Assembly: GCA_964458125.1 (NCBI GenBank)
Contig: CAYWHE010000029.1
Location: forward strand, 1 to 27,176
Source of the DNA: CAYWHE01 sp964458125
GTDB lineage: Bacteria; Bacteroidota; Bacteroidia; AKYH767-A; OLB10
DNA: 27,176 nucleotides
Reading direction: 5' to 3'
This document shows positions 16,388 to 24,124 of the stretch, in pieces (the first letter of the stretch is position 1; every line of letters begins with the position of its first letter). A program made the position numbers and the translations under genes. The notes beneath the pieces are model-generated. The model was not told where the DNA came from. It worked only from the letters and a program-made list of their open reading frames with translations, and made no database searches.

Positions 16388-17012
16388 AGAAGGATTACAT
16401 GGAATAATTTTGATCACCTGCTCCTGATCGTTTTGCTTCGTTTTATACCAAATGATCCTCACACAGTACGGGAACGGCCACCTGTTGCCAAGGGAATCTT
16501 CCATATATGTGTTGCCCTGATACTGTTATAGAAATGGCCAGTTTCGGCCCAATGCTTTCTGAACCATGTTGATTTTGAAATTAATTCCACCCTTCCAGCT
16601 TCCTATGCATCCGGCATTTTTGCTTCCGGGTGGAGTTACCTGAATGATCACCGCACCGGCCCACCTTATGCCTTCCCGGATTTTTAAAATAACAAGGAAA
16701 ATTCCGGGAATTTCTTTGGTCCCAAACAGCCATTCAGCGAAAAAACCGGATGGGATTTCCGCCCTCACGTCCTGAAGGCTGACCAACTGGAATACATCTC
16801 CAGCGGGCTTCAGTACCCGATTCCGACCGGGAAGCGCCTAACGGGTATCCATTGAGCTGACGGTCGTAACGGATGCTAACTATATACTCTATACGAATAA
16901 TTCCGGATGGTACTTTTCTGCCGGTTCCATTATTCACCGGTTTGATGAACAGGTTCCGGGGATTCCCCCGTTGGAAATCAGGCAACCGTCTGTGCGGGAG
17001 CAAGATTGGTAA
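16388..17012 (+). pseudogene. Possible decayed reading frame in an otherwise empty 0.87 kb gap
   Basis: Between the cyclase start and the acetyltransferase there is no intact gene. One plus-strand frame from 16388 to 16855 is open except for TAG 16529 and TAA 16685, and ends at TGA 16853. After one frame shift, a further open stretch (16842-17012) continues to a TAA. The encoded pieces look like protein rather than noise: FHICVALILL, then VSAQCFLNHVDFEINST, SGWSYLNDHRTGPPYAFPDF, GPKQPFSEKTGWDFRPHV, SSGLQYPIPTGKR, and YILYTNNSGWYFSAGS. They are rich in aromatic residues, Gly, Asn and Ser. A hydrophobic run before VSAQ resembles a signal peptide. I do not recognise the family. A chance or antisense explanation cannot be excluded, because minus-strand frames are also open here (16526-16786 and 16734-17069). 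Confidence 0.35.
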
Positions 17013-17085
17013 TCCTAAGGTTATTTGTACACCCGGGATTTTCACGTGAGGATGCATGTAACCCGGCATTTTTTAAAAGAATGGT

Positions 17086-17093
17086 TAATTTTG
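17086..17093 (+). promoter_or_regulatory. Likely -7 box before the GNAT gene
   Basis: TAATTTTG matches TAnnTTTG exactly, 13 bases before GTG 17106. No -33 TTTG is visible at the correct distance. AGGAA at 17096-17100 follows and may be the ribosome site, which would make a very short leader. Confidence 0.4.
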
Positions 17094-17105
17094 CAGGAAA
17101 AAACG

Positions 17106-17660
17106 GTGTCCGACTTTGTTTTCTCTCCTTTCCCCGTCATTACTACTGAACGGTTAACCCTTCGTCAACCTTCCCAGGATGATGCTGAACCCTGGTATTT
17201 TTTAAGAAGCGATCCGCAGGTGTTACAATACATCAACCGGGAACCGGCGAAGGATGTTCAGGAGGTCAGGGACTTAATTTCGCGTGTATGCGAAGGAATT
17301 GAAAAGGGCGATTCGATTGCCTGGACCGTCACCATGCGGGATAAACCGGATATGATTGGCAGCATTTCATTCTGGAGGATGCAAAAGGAACATTACCGGG
17401 CTGAAATCGGATACGTTTTGCATCCGGACTTGCATGGAAAGGGTTTGATGTCAGAAGCAGCGGCTGCCATTGTTGATTACGGTTTTCGTGTTATGAAACT
17501 CCATTCCATTGAAGCTCATATCAATCCGGCTAATAAGGCTTCCCGGTACCTGCTTGAAAAACTCGGATTCGTCCGGGAGGCTTATTTCCGGGAAAACTTC
17601 TTTTATAACGGGGATTTTCTTGATTCTGCCGTTTATTCACTGATCAATCCGGTTAAATAG
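17106..17660 (+). CDS. GNAT-family N-acetyltransferase (RimJ/RimL type)
   Basis: Cytosolic acetyl-CoA-dependent acetyltransferase of about 184 residues, related to the RimJ/RimL group that acetylates N-termini or small amines. Family marks are TTERLTLRQPSQDDAE near the start, the beta-strand RAEIGYVLHPDLHGKG leading into the acetyl-CoA loop, LMSEAAAAIVDYGF, and the C-terminal NKASRYLLEKLGFVREAYFREN. The frame is open back to TTG 17025 and includes ATG 17052. GTG 17106 was chosen because a -7 box lies at 17086 and AGGAA at 17096, and because the protein then begins just before the conserved FVFSPFPVITTERL. The substrate cannot be predicted. Confidence 0.88.
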   Translation: MSDFVFSPFPVITTERLTLRQPSQDDAEPWYFLRSDPQVLQYINREPAKDVQEVRDLISRVCEGIEKGDSIAWTVTMRDKPDMIGSISFWRMQKEHYRAEIGYVLHPDLHGKGLMSEAAAAIVDYGFRVMKLHSIEAHINPANKASRYLLEKLGFVREAYFRENFFYNGDFLDSAVYSLINPVK

Positions 17661-17761
17661 CCGGGCATACCTGCCATTTTGAAATATACCATGACCTGAC
17701 ATGGCATAAAATAAACCAGTAGCATTTTCAAAAGTCTCAATATGTCTGAAAATAAAAGCCC

Positions 17762-19321
17762 ATGAAAAAATATGCTCTTATCGGGATCCTGTGCATGATT
17801 CAAATCCGGGTTATGGCTCAAAATCAAAACATCTCGAACGGCACCGTGTTCGAAGGTGAGCCATTTATTGCCGTCAATCCGGTTAATCCGGAAAACCTTG
17901 TGGTGTGCTGGATGGGTTTTGATTTCGGAAACGGGAGCGGGTTGACCATTAAGTTGCGATCCACCTTTGATGGAGGATCATCCTGGACACCGGTGGTGAT
18001 GATGCCTCACCAGGTTCAAAGTCATACCTCAGCCGACCCTTCCATGGCTTTTGACGAAAATGGAAAATTATTTATCAGTTATATCGACTATCGTAAAAAC
18101 CCGGATTCCGGCGGTGTTTATATATGCCGGTCCCTGGACGGTGGGTTGACCTGGAGTATTCCGGTAAAAGCCATTGATGCCTATGATGACGGTGCCAAAA
18201 TTCCGGTTGACCGGCCCTGGTTAAGCCTGGACGGACATGGAAACCACCTTTTCCTGACCACCAAACCGGCACCGTGGATTCCGGCGCCCAACAGGCCTTA
18301 CTTTCTCTCATCTTCCGATAGTGGTCAGTCCTGGGGGGCCTGGCGGTATCTTGATTCCACCGGGTACCTGGTGGGGAATCTCATAGTAGCTCCCATGGCT
18401 TCCCCGGCCGTTTCGTCCAACGGTTGCGTTTATGCTGCATACCCCTCTTTTCTTCCAAGCCAGGGACTTGTTCCCAGGTTTATCCTGGCAAAAAGCTGCG
18501 ATGGCGGAACCGGATTCAGTTATTACCCGATGCTGAATATTACCACGCCAGCCGTCAACGATTCAGCAAAACTGGCTTACCTACTGCTGGCCGATCCGGC
18601 CGACAGCAATCATCTCGTCTTTATTTTCCCGGATGCAAATGCCGGAGATATTGACATCAGCATGATAGAAAGCACTGATGCCGGAGTTACCTGGAGCCAA
18701 CCCACACGGGTAAATGATGATCAGCCCGGTAATTCCGTGATGCAGGATATGCTGTGGGCTGCCTTTGATGCTGATGGCGATCTGCTCATCACCTGGCGTG
18801 ACCGCAGAAATGCCGCAGGCACAGGCTACCCGGTTGCTTCCGATTATTATGCCGCTTTCCGTGATAACGACTCCCTGAATTTCTTTCCTAATTTCCGGTT
18901 ATCGGATTCGCTGGTGGCCTTCCATCCCATACTGGTGCAGGATGGAAATGATTTTATGTCATCCGTGGTCCGGAACGATACCGTCAGCGCTGTATGGGCG
19001 AATACCCGCGACGGTTCCCTCGATGTCTGGTTTTCCCGCCTCGATGCCAGGACCGGGAACAGCACAGGGGTTTTACAGCTGGCGGGCGAAACTGTTACCA
19101 TCGGTGCCTATCCTAATCCTTCCAGCGAGAGTTTTACCATTGTCTCTGCAAAACCAGTTGGTCGATACCGCATGCTGGATCCGGGTGGTAAAACAATCCT
19201 GACCGGACAAACGGAGGACCAATTCATTAAAATAGATCTCACCGGCTATCCGGGAGGATTGTACCTGCTGGAATCAATTTCCGGGATACAGAAGTCAGTC
19301 ATGAAGCTTATGTTGAAATGA
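17762..19321 (+). CDS. Exported BNR/sialidase-fold protein with T9SS sorting domain
   Basis: Secreted protein of 519 residues. A signal peptide occupies residues 1-19 (MKKYALIGILCMIQIRVMA, cleavage before Gln20). The body resembles a six-bladed sialidase or BNR propeller, with Asp-box repeats at STFDGGSSW (67-75), SLDGGLTW (124-131), SSDSGQSW (184-191) and STDAGVTW (304-311), plus a weaker one at about 245. From 447 to the end is a type A T9SS domain starting IGAYPNPSSESF and ending GGLYLLE...KLMLK. The fold is clear, but I could not identify a full set of sialidase catalytic residues, so enzymatic activity is unproven. A binding or structural cell-surface role is equally possible. The gene lies 101 bases after the acetyltransferase. 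Confidence 0.85.
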   Translation: MKKYALIGILCMIQIRVMAQNQNISNGTVFEGEPFIAVNPVNPENLVVCWMGFDFGNGSGLTIKLRSTFDGGSSWTPVVMMPHQVQSHTSADPSMAFDENGKLFISYIDYRKNPDSGGVYICRSLDGGLTWSIPVKAIDAYDDGAKIPVDRPWLSLDGHGNHLFLTTKPAPWIPAPNRPYFLSSSDSGQSWGAWRYLDSTGYLVGNLIVAPMASPAVSSNGCVYAAYPSFLPSQGLVPRFILAKSCDGGTGFSYYPMLNITTPAVNDSAKLAYLLLADPADSNHLVFIFPDANAGDIDISMIESTDAGVTWSQPTRVNDDQPGNSVMQDMLWAAFDADGDLLITWRDRRNAAGTGYPVASDYYAAFRDNDSLNFFPNFRLSDSLVAFHPILVQDGNDFMSSVVRNDTVSAVWANTRDGSLDVWFSRLDARTGNSTGVLQLAGETVTIGAYPNPSSESFTIVSAKPVGRYRMLDPGGKTILTGQTEDQFIKIDLTGYPGGLYLLESISGIQKSVMKLMLK

Positions 19322-19372
19322 CCAGGAACCGGCTCCAGGTGCATTTTAGTCCGGATGAAAGCACCAAAAAAA

Positions 19373-19403
19373 TTTCATATTTTGTTTTTATAGCCTATCT
19401 TTG
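19373..19403 (+). promoter_or_regulatory. Probable promoter of the DUF3127 gene
   Basis: TATCTTTG at 19396-19403 matches the TAnnTTTG -7 box exactly, and TTTC lies 19 bases upstream at 19373-19376 (three of four matches to TTTG). Transcription would start near 19410, about 15 bases before ATG 19425. Confidence 0.6.
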
Positions 19404-19424
19404 GGGTTCCAAACAACCAGGATC

Positions 19425-19787
19425 ATGCATATAACAGGAACCCTAAAACTGAAAAAAGAAGAGCAGGCAGTCAGCGACCGATTCCGCAAACGCGAGTTTG
19501 TATTAACCGATAACAGTTCCTCCCAGTATCCCCAGCATATTCTTTTTCAATGTACACAGGATAAATGCAGTTTGCTGGATGGCATCCGGGAAGGAGAGGT
19601 GGTGACGGTTCATTTTAATTTAAGAGGCCGCGAATGGAACAGCCCCCAGGGTGAAATTAAATATTTTAATACGCTGGAAGCCTGGAAATTCGAACGCCAG
19701 GGAAACGTTGCGCCTGCTGAAAACAGCCAGCCACAAACCAATTACCAGGAAACGCCTATTCCGGAAAAAGACGACCTTCCATTCTGA
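19425..19787 (+). CDS. DUF3127 family protein with SSB-like C-terminal tip
   Basis: Small soluble protein of 120 residues. Residues 1-90 form the DUF3127 domain, beginning MHITGTLKLK and containing RKREFVLTD, QYPQHILFQC, GEVVTVHFNLRGREW and FNTLEAWKFER. The strand pattern suggests an OB-like barrel. Residues 91-114 are a Gln/Pro/Asn-rich linker, and the protein ends EKDDLPF. This acidic-Pro-Phe end resembles the DDDIPF tip with which single-stranded DNA-binding proteins recruit partners. The family has no established function that I know of, so a nucleic-acid role is inference. ATG 19425 follows AGGA at 19419-19422. A TTG at 19401 also opens the frame but overlaps the promoter box. Confidence 0.88.
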   Translation: MHITGTLKLKKEEQAVSDRFRKREFVLTDNSSSQYPQHILFQCTQDKCSLLDGIREGEVVTVHFNLRGREWNSPQGEIKYFNTLEAWKFERQGNVAPAENSQPQTNYQETPIPEKDDLPF

Positions 19788-19909
19788 TCTTTCAGGCTGC
19801 AGCAGTCTGATTTTGTTTCCTTCATGAAACGGGTGCATGCATCCTGCCTTCGCCTTTCGTATTGAATTCAGTCATTTGGACCGGCTTTAGTTTCCTGTCC
19901 CATCCGGGC

Positions 19910-21418
19910 TTATTTTTTTGTCAGCCTGTTTAACCCTGCTTTTGCCTTCTGATCGATACTGTTCTGGTATTCATGGTTGCGAAGAGCCAGGCATTTCCGG
20001 TAATAGCTTTCGGCTTTGGATGCTTCACCTTCCTCCTCATAAAGAAGGCCCAGGTTTAAGGCGGCATTGGCTGCAAAATACCACGTTTGCCTTTGGCCGT
20101 TCGCATACGTGGATTCATAATATGATTTGGCTTTCACTTTTTGACCTGTTTTATCAAATATCCTGGCCATCCGGTATGTCAGTTCCAGTTGATCCTTCAG
20201 GTGTGGAAAATCGGCAATTTTCCTGCCGGCCAGTTCAGCCAGTGAACGCTGGTAATAACCCCCATCAAACAACAGCCTGGAACGAAGCAGGTACAAATTG
20301 GGAAGTTCCATCAATTCCGCTTCCCGATCCGCCTGTTTGTCTTCATCTGCAAAATCATTTCCTGTTTTGCGGATGATTTGAAGATACCGGTAATAACCGG
20401 CTGTATCGCCTTCGAGGTAGCTGATCCAGGCTAATTTCTGATGGGCAGCTTTTATAAAATTCTGACCGCCGAACTGATCCAGGTAAAGTTGAAAGTATTT
20501 TTTAGCCGACAGGTCAAGTGCAAAGAGGTGGGCACTTCCATGCATAAAATCGAGATAGGGGAGTTTGAATATTCCTTTTCGATCGTGGTAATAATCCATC
20601 AGTTCAAAAGTTTTGGCGCTTTGCCCCGTGGTATTGTAAAAATTGGCAACGGTAAAAAAGATCAACGGGCCGGCGTTTTTCATGTCAACCGCACGGATCA
20701 GGGCGTTAACAGCCGGTTCATCTTTCAGCAGGTGGTGGTGCAGGAACAGGTAAAGGAACAGGTTTTCCTCATAGAGCCAGGTATCCTCCCGGTTATTTTT
20801 CGTATACTGATAAAGTGATTCCAGTTCCCCAATACCCTGACGGATACTGCCGTCCATACCGACCATCCTGACCACCCATTGGTAGCTTTCCGGGACGGCA
20901 CCTACCAGGGCATGCAACACGCCCATGGCCTTCAGATTGGCATGAAAATCCGGAAATTTTTTACGGCCGGCTTCGAGCAATTTGTACCCTTTCCTGATTT
21001 CAAGGGCTGCACTGATAAATTCCCTGAATTTGATTTTGATGGCTGCCGTTTGAATCAGCACTTCCGCTTCGGCCATCGCATAATATGGATTTTCCTGATC
21101 TCCCGCTTCAAAACGGTGTACGGCATAGTCCTTCCATGACTTCAGCTTTTCAAAATCGGATGATTTCTCGGTGACAAATGCCGTCAGAAAGAGTATTTTA
21201 CTTTCCAGGAATACGGTGGCGTCATTTCCGGGATTGCTGTTTTTTTCCCGGCTGATCAGTTCCCTGGCTGAATCAAACTGCAGCCCGATAATTTTTTCGT
21301 ATGCCCTTTTGCAATTATCATTCATGATGAATTCAGCCGTAACCCGGCCCGGGAAAAAGAGCAGGCTGCTGAAAAGCAAAAACCGGTCAATCGTCCTGAA
21401 GAATTGAAGCAGAGGCAT
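19910..21418 (-). CDS. Exported tetratricopeptide-repeat protein
   Basis: Protein of 502 residues with an N-terminal signal peptide (about residues 1-28, FLLFSSLLFFPGRVTA) and then an almost entirely helical body. The last third has clear TPR units, for example LTYRMARIFDKTGQKVKAKSYYEST and ALNLGLLYEEEGEASKAESYY. The middle, around LKAMGVLHALVGAVPESY and GMDGSIRQGIGELESL, is reminiscent of the Iml2/TTC39 group of TPR proteins, but I cannot confirm this by eye. It probably acts in the periplasm as a protein-interaction scaffold. It lies directly downstream of the terminator of the zinc-ribbon gene and converges on the DUF3127 gene, leaving 122 bases between their stops. ATG 21418 is the start that includes the signal peptide. 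Confidence 0.8.
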   Translation of the reverse strand: MPLLQFFRTIDRFLLFSSLLFFPGRVTAEFIMNDNCKRAYEKIIGLQFDSARELISREKNSNPGNDATVFLESKILFLTAFVTEKSSDFEKLKSWKDYAVHRFEAGDQENPYYAMAEAEVLIQTAAIKIKFREFISAALEIRKGYKLLEAGRKKFPDFHANLKAMGVLHALVGAVPESYQWVVRMVGMDGSIRQGIGELESLYQYTKNNREDTWLYEENLFLYLFLHHHLLKDEPAVNALIRAVDMKNAGPLIFFTVANFYNTTGQSAKTFELMDYYHDRKGIFKLPYLDFMHGSAHLFALDLSAKKYFQLYLDQFGGQNFIKAAHQKLAWISYLEGDTAGYYRYLQIIRKTGNDFADEDKQADREAELMELPNLYLLRSRLLFDGGYYQRSLAELAGRKIADFPHLKDQLELTYRMARIFDKTGQKVKAKSYYESTYANGQRQTWYFAANAALNLGLLYEEEGEASKAESYYRKCLALRNHEYQNSIDQKAKAGLNRLTKK

Positions 21419-21444
21419 GAAGCAGGAATGGAATAGTTCACAAC

Positions 21445-21477
21445 AAAAAAAAGGATTTCTTTTCAGAAATCCTTTTT
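21445..21477 (-). terminator. Intrinsic terminator, strongest in the leftward direction
   Basis: AAAAAGGATTTC (21448-21459), a six-base loop, and GAAATCCTTTTT (21466-21477) form a perfect 12-bp stem. Read on the minus strand, the stem ends in a run of eight T, so it should end transcription of the zinc-ribbon gene, whose stop is 18 bases away. It also has five T on the plus strand but no plus-strand gene upstream. Confidence 0.85.
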
Positions 21478-21495
21478 AATCTTTGCACCGGTTTG

Positions 21496-22893
21496 TTATT
21501 CGGCAAAACTGGCGTCAACCAGAATACGGCCGCAATGCTCACAGACAATCACTTTTTTATGCTGTTTGATGTCCAGTTGGCGTTGAGGGGGAATTTTGTT
21601 AAAACATCCTCCGCAGGCATCGCGGGAAATGGTGACCACGGCAAGGCCGTTAACCGCATTTTCACGAATGTTCTTATAGGCGCTCAGAAGCCTCTCCTCA
21701 ATGATGGCTTCTGCCTGTTTGGACAGGTTTTGCAGATCTTCCTCCTCTTTCTGCGTTTCCGCAATAATGGTATCCAGTTCATTTTTTTTGTTCTGCAGAT
21801 CGGCAGTACGCTCTTCCAGCGTTTGCTGGGAGGCTTCGATGATGGCGTTTTTGGCAGTCAGTTCGGCAGCGAACTCCCTCGTCCGTTTTTCAGCGAGCTG
21901 AATTTCGAGCCGCTGAAATTCGGCTTCCTTGGTCAGCGAATCATATTCCCGGTTGTTTTTGACATTCATCTGCTGGCTGTCATATTTCTTAATCAACCCC
22001 TGTGCATCTTTGACTGCTTGTTTCTTGCTGTTAATCTGATCATTAATCTGGGCGGCTTCCTGGGTGTAATTGCTGATGCGGGTTTGCAGTCCGGCAACTT
22101 CATCCTCCAGGTCGCTGACCTCCATGGGCAGTTCACCCCTTACGATCCTGATTTTGTCGATTTGGGAATCGATGTATTGCAACTGGTATAAGGCGCGTAA
22201 TTTTTCTTCAATGGTAAATTCCTGTCCGGGTTTTGCTTCCGGAAAAAATAACTTAACAGGTTTTTTTATTTCAAGCACGGCTAACAGCGATTCTTTCTTT
22301 TGTCCCTGTTTGGGTTCTTTTTTAACGAGTTCAGCATTGCTGATTCTGGAATCACGGCTGATGGCCGCTTTTTTATCGGAAATTTTTACAGGTTCTTTTT
22401 CCACTACTTTTACAGGTTTTCGCTCTGCTGGCTTCGCCATTTTTTTATCCATAGTTGTAGACTTCTTCGAGTCGGATGATTTAATATTTAATTGATTTGA
22501 TTTGTTTGTTTTTGGATGTTGAACCGATTTGGATGCAGCTGTTTTTGATGCAGGTGCGGGGTTTCTGGAAACTTGTTTCGCCGCTGACGGTTTTATGGTT
22601 GTCGGTTTTGCTGTCGCAGGCTTTTTAGGAGCTGGTTTTACAGGAGCCGTTTTAGAGATGACCTTTGCTTTTTTTAACGGCCTGGCCGGAGCTTTTTTTA
22701 CTCCCTTCCCGGATGGTTTCCCGGCTACTGGTCTGGCTGCTTTTTTAACAGGGATGGCTTTTTTTACAGGTGCCCTGGCTGATTTTTTGACGGCCTTTTT
22801 AGGCGCCGGTTTGATGGTTTTTTTTGAAACTGCTCTGACTGGTTTCTTCGCAGTTTTTTTCGGAATTGGTTTGGTAACCTTTTTTGTAGCCAT
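21496..22893 (-). CDS. C4-type zinc-ribbon coiled-coil protein with long Lys/Ala/Pro-rich N-terminal tail
   Basis: Protein of 465 residues in two parts. Residues 226-465 match the bacterial zinc-ribbon family (zf-RING_7, CdsZ-like): a long antiparallel coiled coil (about 230-410) with the conserved NNREYDSLTKEAEFQ, then a zinc ribbon with Cys427, Cys430, Cys451 and Cys454 (CGGC...CEHC). Family members are usually about 240-260 residues. The extra first 225 residues are low complexity, with repeats such as KKPVRA, KKAVKKSARAPVKKA and KPAPKKPA that resemble histone H1-like tails. The first ATG lies 3 bases after the nif3 stop, which supports coupled translation from 22893. An internal ATG at 22452 would give a 318-residue form. 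The role may involve nucleic acid or ribosome contact; this is inference. Confidence 0.85.
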   Translation of the reverse strand: MATKKVTKPIPKKTAKKPVRAVSKKTIKPAPKKAVKKSARAPVKKAIPVKKAARPVAGKPSGKGVKKAPARPLKKAKVISKTAPVKPAPKKPATAKPTTIKPSAAKQVSRNPAPASKTAASKSVQHPKTNKSNQLNIKSSDSKKSTTMDKKMAKPAERKPVKVVEKEPVKISDKKAAISRDSRISNAELVKKEPKQGQKKESLLAVLEIKKPVKLFFPEAKPGQEFTIEEKLRALYQLQYIDSQIDKIRIVRGELPMEVSDLEDEVAGLQTRISNYTQEAAQINDQINSKKQAVKDAQGLIKKYDSQQMNVKNNREYDSLTKEAEFQRLEIQLAEKRTREFAAELTAKNAIIEASQQTLEERTADLQNKKNELDTIIAETQKEEEDLQNLSKQAEAIIEERLLSAYKNIRENAVNGLAVVTISRDACGGCFNKIPPQRQLDIKQHKKVIVCEHCGRILVDASFAE

Positions 22894-22896
22894 TTG

Positions 22897-23991
22897 CTAA
22901 AAATAGTTTACAGGGTTTGTATTGATTTCCGATAAATGGACGGCAAAGGTAGAAAATTTTTTTATCAGAATTCCGTAAATTAATTCTTTGGTGAACTGCT
23001 CACTTTCGTAGTGCCCGATGTCGGCTATGACGATGCGATTATCGGCATCAAAAAACTGATGATATTTGAAATCAGCGGTAATAAAGAAGTCAGCCCCCAA
23101 ACCCATCGCAGCCGGCAACAGGAAACTTCCCGCACCCCCGGCCACCGCAACAATTGAAACAGGTTTTCCGCGGAATGCGGTATGGCGGATACAGGCCGTC
23201 TGCATCTGTTTTTTCACCCTTGACAGAAATTCATGCTCCTGCACCGGCTTTTTGATTTTTCCGATCAGGCCGGAGCCAATGTCCGCATAGGCATTATCCA
23301 GGGCAAAACAATCATAAGCGACTTCTTCATAAGGATGATGTTCCAACAGGGAACCAATGATTTGTTTTTCTTTTCTCCGTTCAAAAATAACTTCCATCCG
23401 TATTTCATTTTCCAGGTGGAGTTTTCCTTTCACTCCCGTATAGGGGTGGCTATCGGCATTTCCCCGGAAGGTACCGGTGCCACTGACCGAAAAGCTGCAG
23501 GAATCATAGTTGCCGATATGCCCGGCACCGGCCCGGAAAAGTGCATCACGTACCGGTATGGCCTGGGCTGCTGGAACAAACGTCACCAATTTGCCCAGCA
23601 GGCCCTTTTTCGGTTCCAACACCTGCAGATCTGACAGTCCGAGTTTCTCCCCGATTTTTGCATTCACACCTGTCCTGACATTATCCAGGTTGGTGTGCAT
23701 GGCGTAAATGGCGATGTTCTGACGGATGGCTTTCAGTATAGTACGTTCGACGTAATTGCGCCCGGTAATTTTTTTAAGGCCGTTGAAAATGATGGGATGA
23801 TGCGCTATAACCAGGTTGCAGCCACGCTTCACGGCCTCATCCAGCACGGCTTCCGTACTGTCAAGACAAATCAGGGCCCCCGTGATTTCCATCTCCTGGT
23901 CTCCCGTCAGCAACCCGGCATTGTCATACGATTCCTGGTAAACCGGGGGGGCGGCTTCCTCCAGACAGGTCAGGATTTGCGAAAGTTTCAT
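22897..23991 (-). CDS. Nif3-like dinuclear metal-centre protein with PII-like insertion
   Basis: Cytosolic protein of 364 residues in the Nif3/DUF34 (GTP cyclohydrolase I type 2-like) family, which binds two metal ions; the reaction is not established. Metal-site residues are His64 and His65 in VIAHHPIIFNGLK, His99 with Asp103 in MHTNLDN, and His327 with Glu331 in DIGHYESEQF. The middle (about 130-235) is the extra PII-like domain found in many bacterial members. The frame is open to 24099, but ATG 23991 gives the standard MKLSQILTCLEE start, and a -7 box (24030-24023) lies just upstream of it, inside the longer frame. The zinc-ribbon gene follows after 3 bases; this pairing also occurs in Actinobacteria, for example Rv2230c/Rv2229c. 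Confidence 0.92.
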   Translation of the reverse strand: MKLSQILTCLEEAAPPVYQESYDNAGLLTGDQEMEITGALICLDSTEAVLDEAVKRGCNLVIAHHPIIFNGLKKITGRNYVERTILKAIRQNIAIYAMHTNLDNVRTGVNAKIGEKLGLSDLQVLEPKKGLLGKLVTFVPAAQAIPVRDALFRAGAGHIGNYDSCSFSVSGTGTFRGNADSHPYTGVKGKLHLENEIRMEVIFERRKEKQIIGSLLEHHPYEEVAYDCFALDNAYADIGSGLIGKIKKPVQEHEFLSRVKKQMQTACIRHTAFRGKPVSIVAVAGGAGSFLLPAAMGLGADFFITADFKYHQFFDADNRIVIADIGHYESEQFTKELIYGILIKKFSTFAVHLSEINTNPVNYF

Positions 23992-24022
23992 CACGAAATG
24001 GAAAGCATGGGATTCAGGCAAA

Positions 24023-24030
24023 CAAAAGTA
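24023..24030 (-). promoter_or_regulatory. Likely -7 box for the nif3/zinc-ribbon transcription unit
   Basis: Read on the minus strand, TACTTTTG (24030-24023) matches TAnnTTTG exactly and is identical to the box at nuoA. No good -33 TTTG is seen at 19 bases. It would start transcription near 24016, about 25 bases before ATG 23991, and supports that start over 24099. Confidence 0.45.
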
Positions 24031-24076
24031 AGGCTTTACATTGAAAAGCAGCCGGGTTTTCCAAAATTCAGGAATC

Positions 24077-24106
24077 TTTCCCATTACCACTATTTTCATA
24101 AATTTG
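24077..24106 (+). promoter_or_regulatory. Probable promoter of the aminotransferase operon
   Basis: TAAATTTG at 24099-24106 matches TAnnTTTG exactly, and TTTC lies 18 bases upstream at 24077-24080. Transcription would begin near 24113, about 12 bases before ATG 24125. It is back to back with the leftward box at 24030-24023. Confidence 0.55.
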
Positions 24107-24124
24107 CGCGGATTTTAACCTCCT

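Noticed and set aside
16362..16399. Two imperfect direct copies of GAGAAAGATTACA, 25 bases apart
   Set aside because: Only two copies with one mismatch in an AT-rich gap; too little to claim a binding site or repeat array.
17672..17706. Hairpin-like CCATG...CATGG and TGCCAT...ATGGCA after the GNAT gene
   Set aside because: Stems are five to six pairs with no T-run, so it is not a convincing terminator.
21493..22191. 232-codon plus-strand frame opposite the zinc-ribbon gene (and 22529-22900)
   Set aside because: They mirror the coiled-coil and Lys/Ala/Pro-rich regions; the Phe/Gly/Ala-rich product is what the complement of Lys/Ala/Pro codons yields.
22441..22893. The basic tail as a separate histone-like gene
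   Set aside because: The frame is continuous with the zinc-ribbon domain, with no stop between them, so it is one protein unless an internal start is used.
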